Assembly (NCBI RefSeq): GCF_015694725.1 | Contig: NZ_JADQDQ010000008.1 | Location: 124,001-188,000, forward strand | Length of the DNA: 64,000 nt | Origin: Hymenobacter jeongseonensis | Lineage (GTDB): Bacteria > Bacteroidota > Bacteroidia > Cytophagales > Hymenobacteraceae | Direction of reading: 5' to 3' | In this document: positions 42,706 to 51,182 of the stretch, piece after piece | Layout: the number at the start of each line of letters is the position of its first letter | Position numbering within the stretch: the first letter of the stretch is position 1 | Position numbers and translations under genes: made by a program | Notes under the pieces: model-generated | Seen by the model: only the letters and a program-made list of their open reading frames with translations | Told to the model about the DNA's origin: nothing | Database searches by the model: none

Positions 42706-45271
42706 CCACGCGCTGCGAGAGGTAGCTGGGCACCGAATACGTGACGCCATTCACGTCCTGCAAGTAGCTGTAGCCGGCCACGTTATTGGCGGCCAGCACA
42801 TTGAGGATTTCCAGGCCCATCCAAATGCTTTCGAAACTGTAGAACCGCGCCTTGGGTGCATCGTTGTTTTTCAGGCCGATTACTTTGGAGAAACCCAGGT
42901 CTACGCGCTTGTAGCTGGTTTCCAAGGCATCGGTACCGCGCAAATCGGGCTGATTGGGCGGCGTGAAAGGCAAGCCCGTGCCGTAAACCACGTTGACGTA
43001 GCCCCGCACGGAGGGATTGTTGGGCAGATGGTCCTGAAAGAAAATGCCCACGTTGAGCCGCTGGTCCTGCGGCCGGCGGATGTATCCCTTGGGACTTCTG
43101 CCAATTTCCTTGCCATCTGGGTCGAAAGAACTCGTGGAATCGCCGGCTACGTTTTCGCGGGTGGTGAGCAAGCCCAGGCTAAACCACGACTCGGCTCCTT
43201 TCACAAACTCGCCGCTCACGCGGGCATCAACGCCGGCGGCGTAGGCGGTGGCGTTGTTTTTGGCAAAGTAACGCAGGCGCACATTGTCCACGTCGTAGGG
43301 CACCACATCGGTGAGGTACTTGTAGTAGACCTCGCCCGAAAACTTGAAAGGGCGGCCGTATTGCTGAAAGCTGATTTCCTTGCCCGCGATGAAATGGTAA
43401 GACTTCTGGGCCCGTAGCGCGGGGTTGAGAAACGCTTGCTGCACGCCCAGCTGAATGGTTTGTTGGTCGCGCAGCTCCCGGTAAAACGGCGGCTGATAAT
43501 ACACCCCCACCGCCGCTTTAAACGAGCGGTTGGGCTTGCGGCGGCTGATTTGCGAGTACTGCACCCGCGGGCTGATGACGAGCTGGCCGTTGGTGGTCCA
43601 GTAGTGCGCGCGGGCGCCGTACGTGAGCGTGCGCAACGAATCCAATGTCCAGGTGTCCTGCACAAAACCCTGGCTGCGCGTACTGCGCAAGCTCAAATCG
43701 GAGCGCAGGCGTAATCGCCGGGCATCGGGCACGAAATCGGCGGAGTCGGCAAAGCTGTATTCATCCAGCGTGTCGGAAATCCGTTCGCGGCCAATTTTAC
43801 CCCCCCAGCGTACAGTATGCGCCCCCCCAAGCGTCCACCGGCCCCGGGTTTCGGCCGTGAAAATTCGGGCCGTGAGGGAATTGCGCGAATGCTTAAACTG
43901 CGAGCCAATATCGCGCTGCCGCACCGCCTGGTTGAAATCGGGCGAGTTTGGGTCGCGGTTGATTTCAGCAAACGTGTAGGCGGCCTCGACGTCGCGGTAT
44001 TCAAATTCGCGTGACACCAAGGCTGAACCTAGCACCTCCATTTGCAGGTTTGCAGAGAAGTCGTGCTTCAGGTTCAGCCCGGTTTGGTAGGTATCGAACT
44101 GCATCCGCTCGCGCCCGCCGTAGGCGATGAACACCCGTGTAAACTGGTTGGTGCCCGTGGAGAAGGTGGCTTGTCCCGTTTCGGGCGAAAAGCGGTAATC
44201 GTTGTGCGCAACAACGCCGAGCAGCCCGAGCGTGGTACGCTGCAAGTCCTCCTTCTTCCCCAAGCCGATGTTGACAAAAGCCTGCGCATCGTAGAACGTG
44301 GGGTTGTAGCCGCCCTGCGCTTGCCGCAACGAACTCAGCACGTACTGGGCATTTTTGTAGCGCACACCAGCCAGGTAGCTCACGCGCCCGTTGGCAGAGC
44401 GGGCTTCGGCGTGGGCCGCTCCGCCCACCAGACTACCGGTGAGGGAAGCCGCAAACTTCTCAGGGGTTTTGTAATCCACGCTCAGCACCGACGCCAACTT
44501 GTCGCCATACTTGGGCTGCCAGCCGCCGCTGCTAAACTCGACTTGTTTCACCAAATCGGGGTTGATAAAGCTGAGGCCTTCCTGCTGCGCCGACGTTACC
44601 AGAAACGGCCGGTAAATCTCAAAGCCGTTCACATACACCAGGTTTTCGTCGTAGTTGCCGCCGCGCACGTTGTACGTGCTGCTCAGCTCGTTATTCGACA
44701 CCACGCCGGGCAGCGTTTTGAGAATCGCATTGAAATCACCAAACGGGGAAGGAATTTCCTTGGCTGCCCGCGGGTCAATGCGGGTGATGCTGACTTGCTC
44801 GCGGGTATCGGCCTGGTCGGAGCGGCCCGTTACTTTCACCGCGCCCAGGGCTTTGGTGTCGAGCCGCATGGTTAAGCGCAGCGGTTCGGCCGCGTCGGCG
44901 GGCAGCGTGAGCGGAATGCGCAGCGGGAGGTAACCCAACCGTCGGATAATCAGGAAGGTGGTTTGGCCGGACGAATTCACGCGCACCGGCAGCGAAAAGG
45001 CACCTTCTGCGCTGGTATTGGCCCCGCCCGGCTGGCCCTCCACTCCCACCGCGGCCAGTTCCAAGGGCTGCCCCGTGGCGTCGCGCAACGTCCCCGTTAC
45101 CGTGACCACAGTGGATGCCGGCGCTTTCTCCGCTGCTGGTTGTGTAATCTGGGCCTGAGCATCGGCCGCAGCCAGCAAGAGCACCACCAGCCCGCAGGCC
45201 CGCAGCGGGGTCAAGCTCCTTTTTGCACTTCCCATTAACGGTGACTGACTCGGTGTAATGCTTTTTTTCAC
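42677..45271 (-). CDS. TonB-dependent receptor with carboxypeptidase-regulatory-like domain
   Basis: 864 residues with a signal peptide (cleavage near AQAQ, residue 40). A CarboxypepD_reg-like domain (about 55-140; VVTVTGTLRDATGQPLELAAVGVEGQ) precedes the plug (about 160-270; ILKTLPGVVSNNELSSTYNVRGGNYDENLVYVNGFEIYRP) and a beta-barrel ending in VNLRLIARF with terminal Phe. It takes up siderophores, vitamins or glycans across the outer membrane using TonB energy. No SusD partner is adjacent. It lies 29 bases downstream of rpe on the same strand. Confidence 0.88.
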   Translation of the reverse strand: MKKSITPSQSPLMGSAKRSLTPLRACGLVVLLLAAADAQAQITQPAAEKAPASTVVTVTGTLRDATGQPLELAAVGVEGQPGGANTSAEGAFSLPVRVNSSGQTTFLIIRRLGYLPLRIPLTLPADAAEPLRLTMRLDTKALGAVKVTGRSDQADTREQVSITRIDPRAAKEIPSPFGDFNAILKTLPGVVSNNELSSTYNVRGGNYDENLVYVNGFEIYRPFLVTSAQQEGLSFINPDLVKQVEFSSGGWQPKYGDKLASVLSVDYKTPEKFAASLTGSLVGGAAHAEARSANGRVSYLAGVRYKNAQYVLSSLRQAQGGYNPTFYDAQAFVNIGLGKKEDLQRTTLGLLGVVAHNDYRFSPETGQATFSTGTNQFTRVFIAYGGRERMQFDTYQTGLNLKHDFSANLQMEVLGSALVSREFEYRDVEAAYTFAEINRDPNSPDFNQAVRQRDIGSQFKHSRNSLTARIFTAETRGRWTLGGAHTVRWGGKIGRERISDTLDEYSFADSADFVPDARRLRLRSDLSLRSTRSQGFVQDTWTLDSLRTLTYGARAHYWTTNGQLVISPRVQYSQISRRKPNRSFKAAVGVYYQPPFYRELRDQQTIQLGVQQAFLNPALRAQKSYHFIAGKEISFQQYGRPFKFSGEVYYKYLTDVVPYDVDNVRLRYFAKNNATAYAAGVDARVSGEFVKGAESWFSLGLLTTRENVAGDSTSSFDPDGKEIGRSPKGYIRRPQDQRLNVGIFFQDHLPNNPSVRGYVNVVYGTGLPFTPPNQPDLRGTDALETSYKRVDLGFSKVIGLKNNDAPKARFYSFESIWMGLEILNVLAANNVAGYSYLQDVNGVTYSVPSYLSQRVVNLRLIARF

Positions 45272-45300
45272 AATGCTCAGATAACGGGCCGACCACAGGG

Positions 45301-46023
45301 CTATTGCCCGCGTCCGTCGGAGAATTCCTCAGCTGCGTTCAACTCCAGCCCGGCCAAATGGTCGCGCATGCGGGTCAGGGTGGCCACGGGGCCTTCGGGC
45401 GCACTAAACACAAAGTTTCCAGCTACCAGCACATCCGCCCCGGCTTCCACCAGCGGCCCGGCGTTGGCTAGGCTCACGCCGCCATCAATCTCAATCAGCG
45501 CATCAGAGCCCGCATCAAGTAGCAGCTCTTTGAGCATGGCTACTTTTTTCAACGTATTCGGGATGAACGCCTGCCCCCCAAACCCGGGGTTCACCGACAT
45601 CACCAGCACCACGTCGAGGTCAGCGGCAATATCTTCCAGCAACGCCACCGGCGTGTGCGGGTTCAGGGCCACTCCCGCCCGGCAGCCCAATTGCTTAATC
45701 TGCTGCACCACGCGGTGCAGGTGCGTACACGCCTCGTAATGCACGGTAATGATGCTGGCGCCCGCGTCTCGGAAAGCAGAGAGGTATTGCTGGGGCTCTT
45801 CAATCATCAGGTGCACGTCGAGCGGCTGCTTGGCGTAGCGGGCCACGGCTTGCAACACGGGCAGGCCAAAGGAAATATTCGGCACAAACCGTCCGTCCAT
45901 CACGTCGAAATGCAGCCAGTCGGCGGCGCTGGTGGCAAGCCGCTCGGTTTCAGCTTGCAAATTGGCGAGGTCGGCGGCCAGAAACGATGGAGCCAACAAA
46001 GGAGCACGGCGAATGGGGTTCAT
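45301..46023 (-). CDS. rpe: Ribulose-phosphate 3-epimerase
   Basis: 240 residues. Signature motifs APSFLAADLANL, LHFDVMDGRFVPNISFG (metal/catalytic Asp), VMSVNPGFGGQAFIP and EIDGGVSLANAGPLVEAGADVLVAGN. Interconverts D-ribulose 5-phosphate and D-xylulose 5-phosphate in the pentose phosphate pathway. A TATCTTCG element at 46029-46036 ends 5 bases before its ATG. Confidence 0.94.
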   Translation of the reverse strand: MNPIRRAPLLAPSFLAADLANLQAETERLATSAADWLHFDVMDGRFVPNISFGLPVLQAVARYAKQPLDVHLMIEEPQQYLSAFRDAGASIITVHYEACTHLHRVVQQIKQLGCRAGVALNPHTPVALLEDIAADLDVVLVMSVNPGFGGQAFIPNTLKKVAMLKELLLDAGSDALIEIDGGVSLANAGPLVEAGADVLVAGNFVFSAPEGPVATLTRMRDHLAGLELNAAEEFSDGRGQ

Positions 46024-46028
46024 GGCCG

Positions 46029-46036
46029 CGAAGATA
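46029..46036 (-). promoter_or_regulatory. Putative -7 promoter element of rpe
   Basis: On the minus strand TATCTTCG, a TAnnTTTG variant, ends 5 bases before the rpe ATG, implying a nearly leaderless mRNA. Confidence 0.45.
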
Positions 46037-46083
46037 CACCGGGCATCCGCTACCCCGGCACGGCCCAGGCAGCGCCAAGGCTC

Positions 46084-46091
46084 TACTTTTG
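46084..46091 (+). promoter_or_regulatory. Putative -7 promoter element of TrpF-like gene
   Basis: TACTTTTG matches TAnnTTTG on the plus strand, 71 bases before the GTG start at 46163 and divergent from the rpe element. Confidence 0.4.
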
Positions 46092-46162
46092 TAGCCGCTT
46101 GGCCCGTGATTTAAGGCCGCGTTTTCCACTCTGCTTTTTGTTCGTCTTTCGTTTCATTTATC

Positions 46163-46759
46163 GTGCCTCACCTCGTCCCCCTTCTCATCCGCGGCATCAA
46201 CAACCTGTCCGATGCCCGTTACTGCGCCGGCATGGGGGCTGATAAGCTCACCTTCGTTCTGGACCCGGCCCTGCCCGGGCACCTGGATACCAAAGCCGTT
46301 AAAGAACTAGCTGGCTGGATTGCCGGGGTTGAGCTGATTGGCGAATTTGACCAGCTAAGGGCCGCTGAAATCAACGCCATCGCGGCGGATTGCGCCCTGG
46401 ATGCCGTGCTCCTGCGCCAACCCCGTTCCGTGCAGGAACTAGAGGAAATTGCGCCGCCGGTTTACCTGGAATTGGCCGCGGGCTCGCTGGCTACGGCGGC
46501 GTATCTCCCCGATTCGCCCGTAGGCATCGTGGTAGAATTAACCATTCCGCTCACCAGCGAAACCCTTGCGGGCTTGCGCGAAATCGCCTCCCAGCGGCCC
46601 CTGTGGGTTGGCCCGAGCCTGGACCCAGCCCTGGCGCGAGAGTTGATTATTCTGCTACCATTGGCCGGGTTAACATTTCCCTCCGGCGATGAAGTAAAGC
46701 CTGGGCTGCGCGACTTCGACCAGCTAGAAGCCGTTTTTGAAGCGCTCGAAATCGACTAA
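46163..46759 (+). CDS. TrpF-like protein lacking the catalytic cysteine
   Basis: 198 residues, GTG start. The opening LLIRGINNLSDARYCAGMGADKLTFVLD aligns by eye with the phosphoribosylanthranilate isomerase opening KICGITNLEDA...GADxLGFVF. The catalytic Cys of the ICG motif is Arg here (IRG). The usual C-terminal phosphate loop with GLxGxxPGxKD is reduced to FPSGDEVKPGLRDFDQL. It is probably a TIM-barrel paralogue with a different or no catalytic role. No other trp gene is near. It runs alone between rpe (divergent) and trmB (convergent). Confidence 0.75.
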   Translation: MPHLVPLLIRGINNLSDARYCAGMGADKLTFVLDPALPGHLDTKAVKELAGWIAGVELIGEFDQLRAAEINAIAADCALDAVLLRQPRSVQELEEIAPPVYLELAAGSLATAAYLPDSPVGIVVELTIPLTSETLAGLREIASQRPLWVGPSLDPALARELIILLPLAGLTFPSGDEVKPGLRDFDQLEAVFEALEID

Positions 46760-46799
46760 CCGTCTGGCTTATGTAGTTGCTGAGCAAGCCACGCAATTC

Positions 46800-47465
46800 T
46801 TAGCTCAGCCGAAACTGCACGTACTTTATGGGCACTCCAATTGCGCGGTATTTGCCTTCAAAATTCGTTTGAATGGCTTGAGCTTCCGTGAATTCCGGGT
46901 TGTTTTCCGAATAGAGGTCCCGGGTAAACCGCTCCACCACGGCGCCGGGCCGGGATGCCAGGGTTTCCAGTGTAAACTCGAACAAGCCCTCGTTGTCGGT
47001 TTTCAGATGCAACAGCCCGCCCGGAGTTAACAATTGTTCATACAACGCTAGGAAGCGCGGCGAGGTAAGCCGGCGCTTGATGTCCCGGTCGCGGGGCCGC
47101 GGGTCGGGAAACGTAATCCAGATTTCATCAAGCTCGCCTCCGCCAAATTGGGCAGCCAGGGCTTCGGCCCGCATGCGCACAAAGCCCACATTTGTCAGGC
47201 CTAACTCCGCAGCACGGGTGCTGCCGCGCCAAATTCGCTCGCCTTTGATGTCGAGGCCGAGAAAGTTGCGGTTGGGGTGGCGTTGCGCCAGGCCCACCGT
47301 GTACTCACCCTTGCCGCAGCCTACTTCAAGGGTAAGCGGGTGCGGCTCCCGGAAGAAATCGGTGCGCCAGCGGCCGCCAAGCTGCTCGTATTCGGGCTTG
47401 CCGGGTTCAATGATGTCGGGGCGGGTGGCATTGTCCGTAAAACGGTGCAGTTTGACGCGAGGCAA
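46800..47465 (-). CDS. trmB: tRNA (guanine-N7-)-methyltransferase TrmB
   Basis: 221 residues. SAM-binding motif LTLEVGCGKGEYTVGLAQ, then NFLGLDIKGERIWRG and the catalytic DEIWITFPDPRPRDRD, RRLTSPRFLALYE. Methylates N7 of G46 in tRNAs. The TTG giving MPRVKLHRFTDN was chosen because the family starts there; the only ATG upstream lies inside folC and would add 37 non-conserved residues. Confidence 0.9.
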   Translation of the reverse strand: MPRVKLHRFTDNATRPDIIEPGKPEYEQLGGRWRTDFFREPHPLTLEVGCGKGEYTVGLAQRHPNRNFLGLDIKGERIWRGSTRAAELGLTNVGFVRMRAEALAAQFGGGELDEIWITFPDPRPRDRDIKRRLTSPRFLALYEQLLTPGGLLHLKTDNEGLFEFTLETLASRPGAVVERFTRDLYSENNPEFTEAQAIQTNFEGKYRAIGVPIKYVQFRLS

Positions 47466-47508
47466 GTGTGGGTATTGATTAGGTGTAACTTTAGGTTGGT
47501 TTTTCGGC

Positions 47509-48822
47509 TTAAGCAGGTCGGTAAAGGTCCTCGACCTCTGCCACCACAAAGGTGCTCCCCCCGATGAAGACAACATCGTCAGGCGCCGCCGCCTGGTGGG
47601 CCGCAGCTACGGCCAGGGCCACCGAGGCACAGGCGCGGCCCTGTAAACCCAGCGCGGCAGCTTGCCGGGCCAGGTCATCGGCGGGCAATGCCCGTGGAAT
47701 GTTCGCGGCACAAAAATAATAGGTAGCCTCCTTCGGCAGCAGCGCCAGCATGCCGGCCACGTCCTTGTCATTCACCGCCCCGATAACCAAGTGCAGGTGC
47801 CGATGCGGCAGGCGCAGCAGTTGCGCCAGCACCAGCCGCAGACCGGCGGCATTATGCCCGGTATCGGCTACCACCAACGGGTGGTGGCCGATGATGCTCC
47901 ATCGTCCCCGCAGGCCCGTGAGGTGGGTTACTTGCCGCAGGCCGGTACGTATCGCCGCTTCGGTAATCCGGAAGCCCTGGGCCCGCAGTTCATCCAGCGT
48001 GGCCAATACGCCGGGCAAGTTGAGCTGTTGGTAGTCGCCCGGCAAGCCTAGCTCGGCATTAAGGAGGTACGGGCGGCCCTGCTGGGTCACGGCCACTGGC
48101 CGCAGGCCGGTTTGCAGGGAAGGCTCGTCGGTAAATTCAGCGTGATAAACTTGGTCGGCGAAAACGAGGTGAGCCAATTTGGCCGCAGCTTCTCGTTTGA
48201 AAACATCGGCCACTTCCGGCTGGGATTGGCTTACCACTACCGGAACGCTGGGCTTAATAATTCCGGCTTTCTCCCCCGCAATTTCTGGCAGGGTATTCCC
48301 CAGCAGCGCCTGGTGGTCGTAGCTGATGTTGGTGATGAGCGAAACGAGCGGCGTAATGATGTTGGTCGAATCCAGCCGCCCGCCCAAGCCTACTTCGACA
48401 ATGGCCACGTCGACGCGCTGCTCGGCGAAATAGCTAAAGGCCAACGCCACACACATTTCAAAAAAGGAGGGCTCCACTTCTTCAAAAAGCGGACGCCAGC
48501 GCGCCACCCATTCTACTAAGTAATCGGCGGATAGTTCCTGGCCATTTACCCGGACGCGCTCCGTGAATTCCCGCAGATGGGGCGAGGTATACAATCCTAC
48601 GTTGTAGCCGGCCGCTTGCAGCACTGCTGCCAGCAAGTGCGAGCTACTCCCCTTGCCATTGGTACCGGCCACGTGCACGCTTCGGAATTTCTGTTCCGGA
48701 TGCCCCATGGCCTCAGCCAGTTTAAGGGTATTGCCGAGGCCCTTTTTGAAGCCCGCCGCTCCCACCCGCTGAAACATGGGCAGTTGGTCGTACAGATAAG
48801 CCAGGGTTTCGGAATAGGTCAC
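47509..48822 (-). CDS. folC: Folylpolyglutamate synthase / dihydrofolate synthase
   Basis: 437 residues, GTG start. P-loop VHVAGTNGKGSSSHLLAAVLQ, then VGLYTSPHLREFTERVRVNG, VEVGLGGRLDSTNII and the C-terminal Mur-ligase-like domain with VVADTGHNAAGLRLVL. Adds glutamate to dihydropteroate and folates. It follows the TonB gene on the same strand but is separated by a strong terminator. Confidence 0.93.
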   Translation of the reverse strand: MTYSETLAYLYDQLPMFQRVGAAGFKKGLGNTLKLAEAMGHPEQKFRSVHVAGTNGKGSSSHLLAAVLQAAGYNVGLYTSPHLREFTERVRVNGQELSADYLVEWVARWRPLFEEVEPSFFEMCVALAFSYFAEQRVDVAIVEVGLGGRLDSTNIITPLVSLITNISYDHQALLGNTLPEIAGEKAGIIKPSVPVVVSQSQPEVADVFKREAAAKLAHLVFADQVYHAEFTDEPSLQTGLRPVAVTQQGRPYLLNAELGLPGDYQQLNLPGVLATLDELRAQGFRITEAAIRTGLRQVTHLTGLRGRWSIIGHHPLVVADTGHNAAGLRLVLAQLLRLPHRHLHLVIGAVNDKDVAGMLALLPKEATYYFCAANIPRALPADDLARQAAALGLQGRACASVALAVAAAHQAAAPDDVVFIGGSTFVVAEVEDLYRPA

Positions 48823-48886
48823 GAGTAGGCTGGTAAAAGCTTATTTTGAAAGTGCAAAGTAACGGCCTGCTTGGCGCATCAAACCC

Positions 48887-48925
48887 AAAAGCCCCGTGGC
48901 ATGCTGGGCACACCACGGGGCTTTT
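48887..48925 (-). terminator. Terminator of the tonB/exb envelope cluster
   Basis: AAAAGCCCCGTGG (48887-48899) pairs with CCACGGGGCTTTT (48913-48925), giving a 13-bp stem with U-run on the minus strand (and a usable one on the plus strand). It lies 18 bases after the tonB stop. Confidence 0.85.
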
Positions 48926-48942
48926 ACTAAGTGAGCAAACTG

Positions 48943-49824
48943 CTATCGAACTGTAAACCTGAAGGTATAAAACCCAGTAGCACCACCTGCGGCGCTGTTG
49001 GTTTTAATAAAGTTGGCATCGAGCAGCTTGTCGCGGCAAAGCTTTTCCTGAGCGGAGGAAACGTTGCCCGACACTTTAGAAACCGATTCCACTTCGCCAT
49101 CCGACGAGATTTTAATCTTGAAGCGGACAACACCGGAGTTATTGTCGATGGCATCAACCACGGGCTTGCTCTCCAAACGCCAGCCGCTCATTTCCAGGCC
49201 GCCGCTGCCGGGACTGCTGCCACTGCCGCCACTGCCCGGGGCGCCGTAAAGGGCTTTGGAATCGAGGGAGCCGTTGGGGTCGCCTTGGTCGCCCACGGCA
49301 CCGGGCCGGTCGCCGTTATTATTGCCGGTGGGCGCGTTGCTGGTGCCATTCACGCCGTTGCCGCCGCCCGACTCATTGCCCTTGGGCGAAAAGGTGACGG
49401 CAACTTTCCGGGCCGGCTTGGGCGCTACTTTAACTTCTTCTTTGGGCGGAGCGGGCGTTTCAACGGGAGCTTCAGAAACCGGGCTTTCTTCGGCCTCACT
49501 CGTAATGATTTTCTCCTGCGAAGGCGGCGTGGGGGCCGGTGTGGCCGCTACCTCGGGGCGGGGCTGGGGGTCGGGGTTGGCTACGGGCGGGCGGCTGTCT
49601 TCGCGGTTGGGCGATTTGTTGGCCGTGGCCATGCTCTGCACATCGCCCGAACCCGCCTCGTCGATGCCATAATTCAGCTCCACTCCATCGCCGCCAATGG
49701 CGGCCAAGGGTGGGTTCGGCCCTTTAAAAAACGTGAACATGAACAGCAACAGCAACAAGCCGTGAATGACCAGGGTGCCAATCAGGGCCTCGCGGCGGTA
49801 CGGTTCGGGATAATCGATAGCCAT
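48943..49824 (-). CDS. TonB family energy transducer
   Basis: 293 residues starting MAIDYPEPYRREALIG. One N-terminal membrane helix (ALIGTLVIHGLLLLLFMFTF), a long Pro/Glu/Gly-rich periplasmic spacer (about 40-205) and a C-terminal TonB-like domain (VVRFKIKISSDGEVESVSKVSG...FYTFRFTVR). It would couple ExbB/ExbD proton flow to an outer-membrane partner. The spacer is Gly/Ser/Asn-rich in its second half rather than the classical Pro/Lys repeats. Last gene of the cluster, 143 bases after exbD. Confidence 0.87.
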   Translation of the reverse strand: MAIDYPEPYRREALIGTLVIHGLLLLLFMFTFFKGPNPPLAAIGGDGVELNYGIDEAGSGDVQSMATANKSPNREDSRPPVANPDPQPRPEVAATPAPTPPSQEKIITSEAEESPVSEAPVETPAPPKEEVKVAPKPARKVAVTFSPKGNESGGGNGVNGTSNAPTGNNNGDRPGAVGDQGDPNGSLDSKALYGAPGSGGSGSSPGSGGLEMSGWRLESKPVVDAIDNNSGVVRFKIKISSDGEVESVSKVSGNVSSAQEKLCRDKLLDANFIKTNSAAGGATGFYTFRFTVR

Positions 49825-49967
49825 CTTGTTGGTGATGAAGGGATGGTGCAACTGTTTTTTAACGCATCGGGCGAAAGTGAGTTCAAAAATGCCGGCTCAT
49901 TCCTACCCTAAGTAGGTATTGACCTGCTTCTTCATAACTCACTGCCGAAATAACATCCGGCCCATCT

Positions 49968-50387
49968 CTACTTCCCGGCGGCTTGCTGGGCCTGGGTTGC
50001 CATCACCATTTTCAGCTTCAGGCGGTTGCCAATTTCCAGGATGTCCACCAGCTTCTGCACGTTCAGCGAGTTATCGACCCGCAGCACCACAGTGGGCTGC
50101 TCGGTGGTGGGCACGGTGCCAACCAGCGCCACCAGTTCGGGCTCTACCATGGCCGGATTCACGGGCTTCTTGTTCACGAAATAGGTGCCCGCCGCATCCA
50201 CCGACACGGTGATGGGCTGCTTCATTACCTGCTTACTCGACCTGGCATTGGGCAGCAGGAGTTTGATAACGTTCGGGTTGACCAACGTGGAGGCAATGAG
50301 GAAGAACAACATCAGGAAGAACATGATGTCGTTCATGGCCCCAGTCTCGACGTGCGACGTGAGGCGATGGCGGCGGGAAAGATTCAT
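49968..50387 (-). CDS. ExbD/TolR biopolymer transport protein
   Basis: 139 residues. A cytoplasmic N-terminus leads into a single membrane helix (AMNDIMFFLMLFFLIASTLV) that contains the conserved Asp needed for proton coupling (MNDIM), then a periplasmic domain (VSVDAAGTYFVNKKPVNPA, VVLRVDNSLNVQKLVDIL). Works with ExbB. The 91-base gap to exbB is almost entirely occupied by a perfect inverted repeat. Confidence 0.9.
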   Translation of the reverse strand: MNLSRRHRLTSHVETGAMNDIMFFLMLFFLIASTLVNPNVIKLLLPNARSSKQVMKQPITVSVDAAGTYFVNKKPVNPAMVEPELVALVGTVPTTEQPTVVLRVDNSLNVQKLVDILEIGNRLKLKMVMATQAQQAAGK

Positions 50388-50401
50388 CTTTATTTAGAAT
50401 T

Positions 50402-50471
50402 AAAAAAGAGAAGTGAGGAATGAAGAATGGGCGACGCGCCGGAGTTCCTTCATTCCTCACTTCTCTTTTTT
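50402..50471 (-). terminator. Perfect 24-bp-arm hairpin between exbB and exbD
   Basis: 50402-50425 and 50448-50471 are exact reverse complements (arm core GAGAAGTGAGGAATGAAG flanked by A6/T6). The 22-base loop contains a further GGCG/CGCC stem. On the minus strand the 3' arm ends in six Ts, so it looks like an intrinsic terminator placed inside an operon. It could reduce exbD and tonB expression relative to exbB, or it could be an inserted palindrome. Confidence 0.75.
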
Positions 50472-50478
50472 TGTTAAC

Positions 50479-51174
50479 TTAGTTATCCTGGAGGATGTCC
50501 ATGAACTCGATGGCAGAATTCTCCATTCGGAACACCATCCGCTCGACGAGGATGCTGAGCCAATGGTATCCCACGTGCGCAATGATGCCCACGATGAGGC
50601 CCGTGGCCGAAGTCACGAGCTTAACGTACAGGCCGTCGGCCACTTGCGGAATGCCAAACTCTTTGGTGGCGGCAATGGAATAGAAAATCTTGATAACCCC
50701 GATAATGGTACCCACGAAGCCCAGCATGGGCGCAATGCCGGCAATAATGCCCAGAATGCTGATGTTCTTTTCGAGGCGGGCAATTTCAATTTTGCCCACG
50801 TTTTCGACGCTGGTTTCAATTTCTTTCAGTGGCAGGCCGATGCGGCGCAGGCCCTTTTCTACCATGCGGGCCAAGGGCGACGCCGTTTGGGCGCACAGCA
50901 GCTTGGCCCCGGCCAAATCGCCTTTTACCATCAACGAACGGATGCCATTCATGAAGGAATCGGGGTTGCCAGCTGCCTTGCGGATGGCCAAGTACCGCTC
51001 TAGAATGATGTAAATAGAGATGAGAGAAAGCGCTAAGAGGGGAATCATTATCAGGCCCCCGCGCAGAATCAAATCAAGAACGGGAACTTCGGACTGAACA
51101 ATCGGAGCATCCGAAACGGCGGTATTAACAGAATCAGCCGCGGTGGCGGCAACTTGCAAAAGGAATACGGACAT
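50479..51174 (-). CDS. MotA/TolQ/ExbB proton channel protein
   Basis: 231 residues with three membrane helices: GGLIMIPLLALSLISIYIIL after a periplasmic N-terminus, IAPMLGFVGTIIGVIKIFYSIAAT, and VTSATGLIVGIIAHVGYHWL. The sequence GFVGTIIGVI...PQVADGLYVKLVTSATGLIVGI is the ExbB/TolQ hallmark. Forms the pentameric channel around an ExbD dimer. Starts 8 bases after the SPOR gene's stop, so the two are cotranscribed. Confidence 0.9.
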   Translation of the reverse strand: MSVFLLQVAATAADSVNTAVSDAPIVQSEVPVLDLILRGGLIMIPLLALSLISIYIILERYLAIRKAAGNPDSFMNGIRSLMVKGDLAGAKLLCAQTASPLARMVEKGLRRIGLPLKEIETSVENVGKIEIARLEKNISILGIIAGIAPMLGFVGTIIGVIKIFYSIAATKEFGIPQVADGLYVKLVTSATGLIVGIIAHVGYHWLSILVERMVFRMENSAIEFMDILQDN

Positions 51175-51182
51175 GCGTTCGT

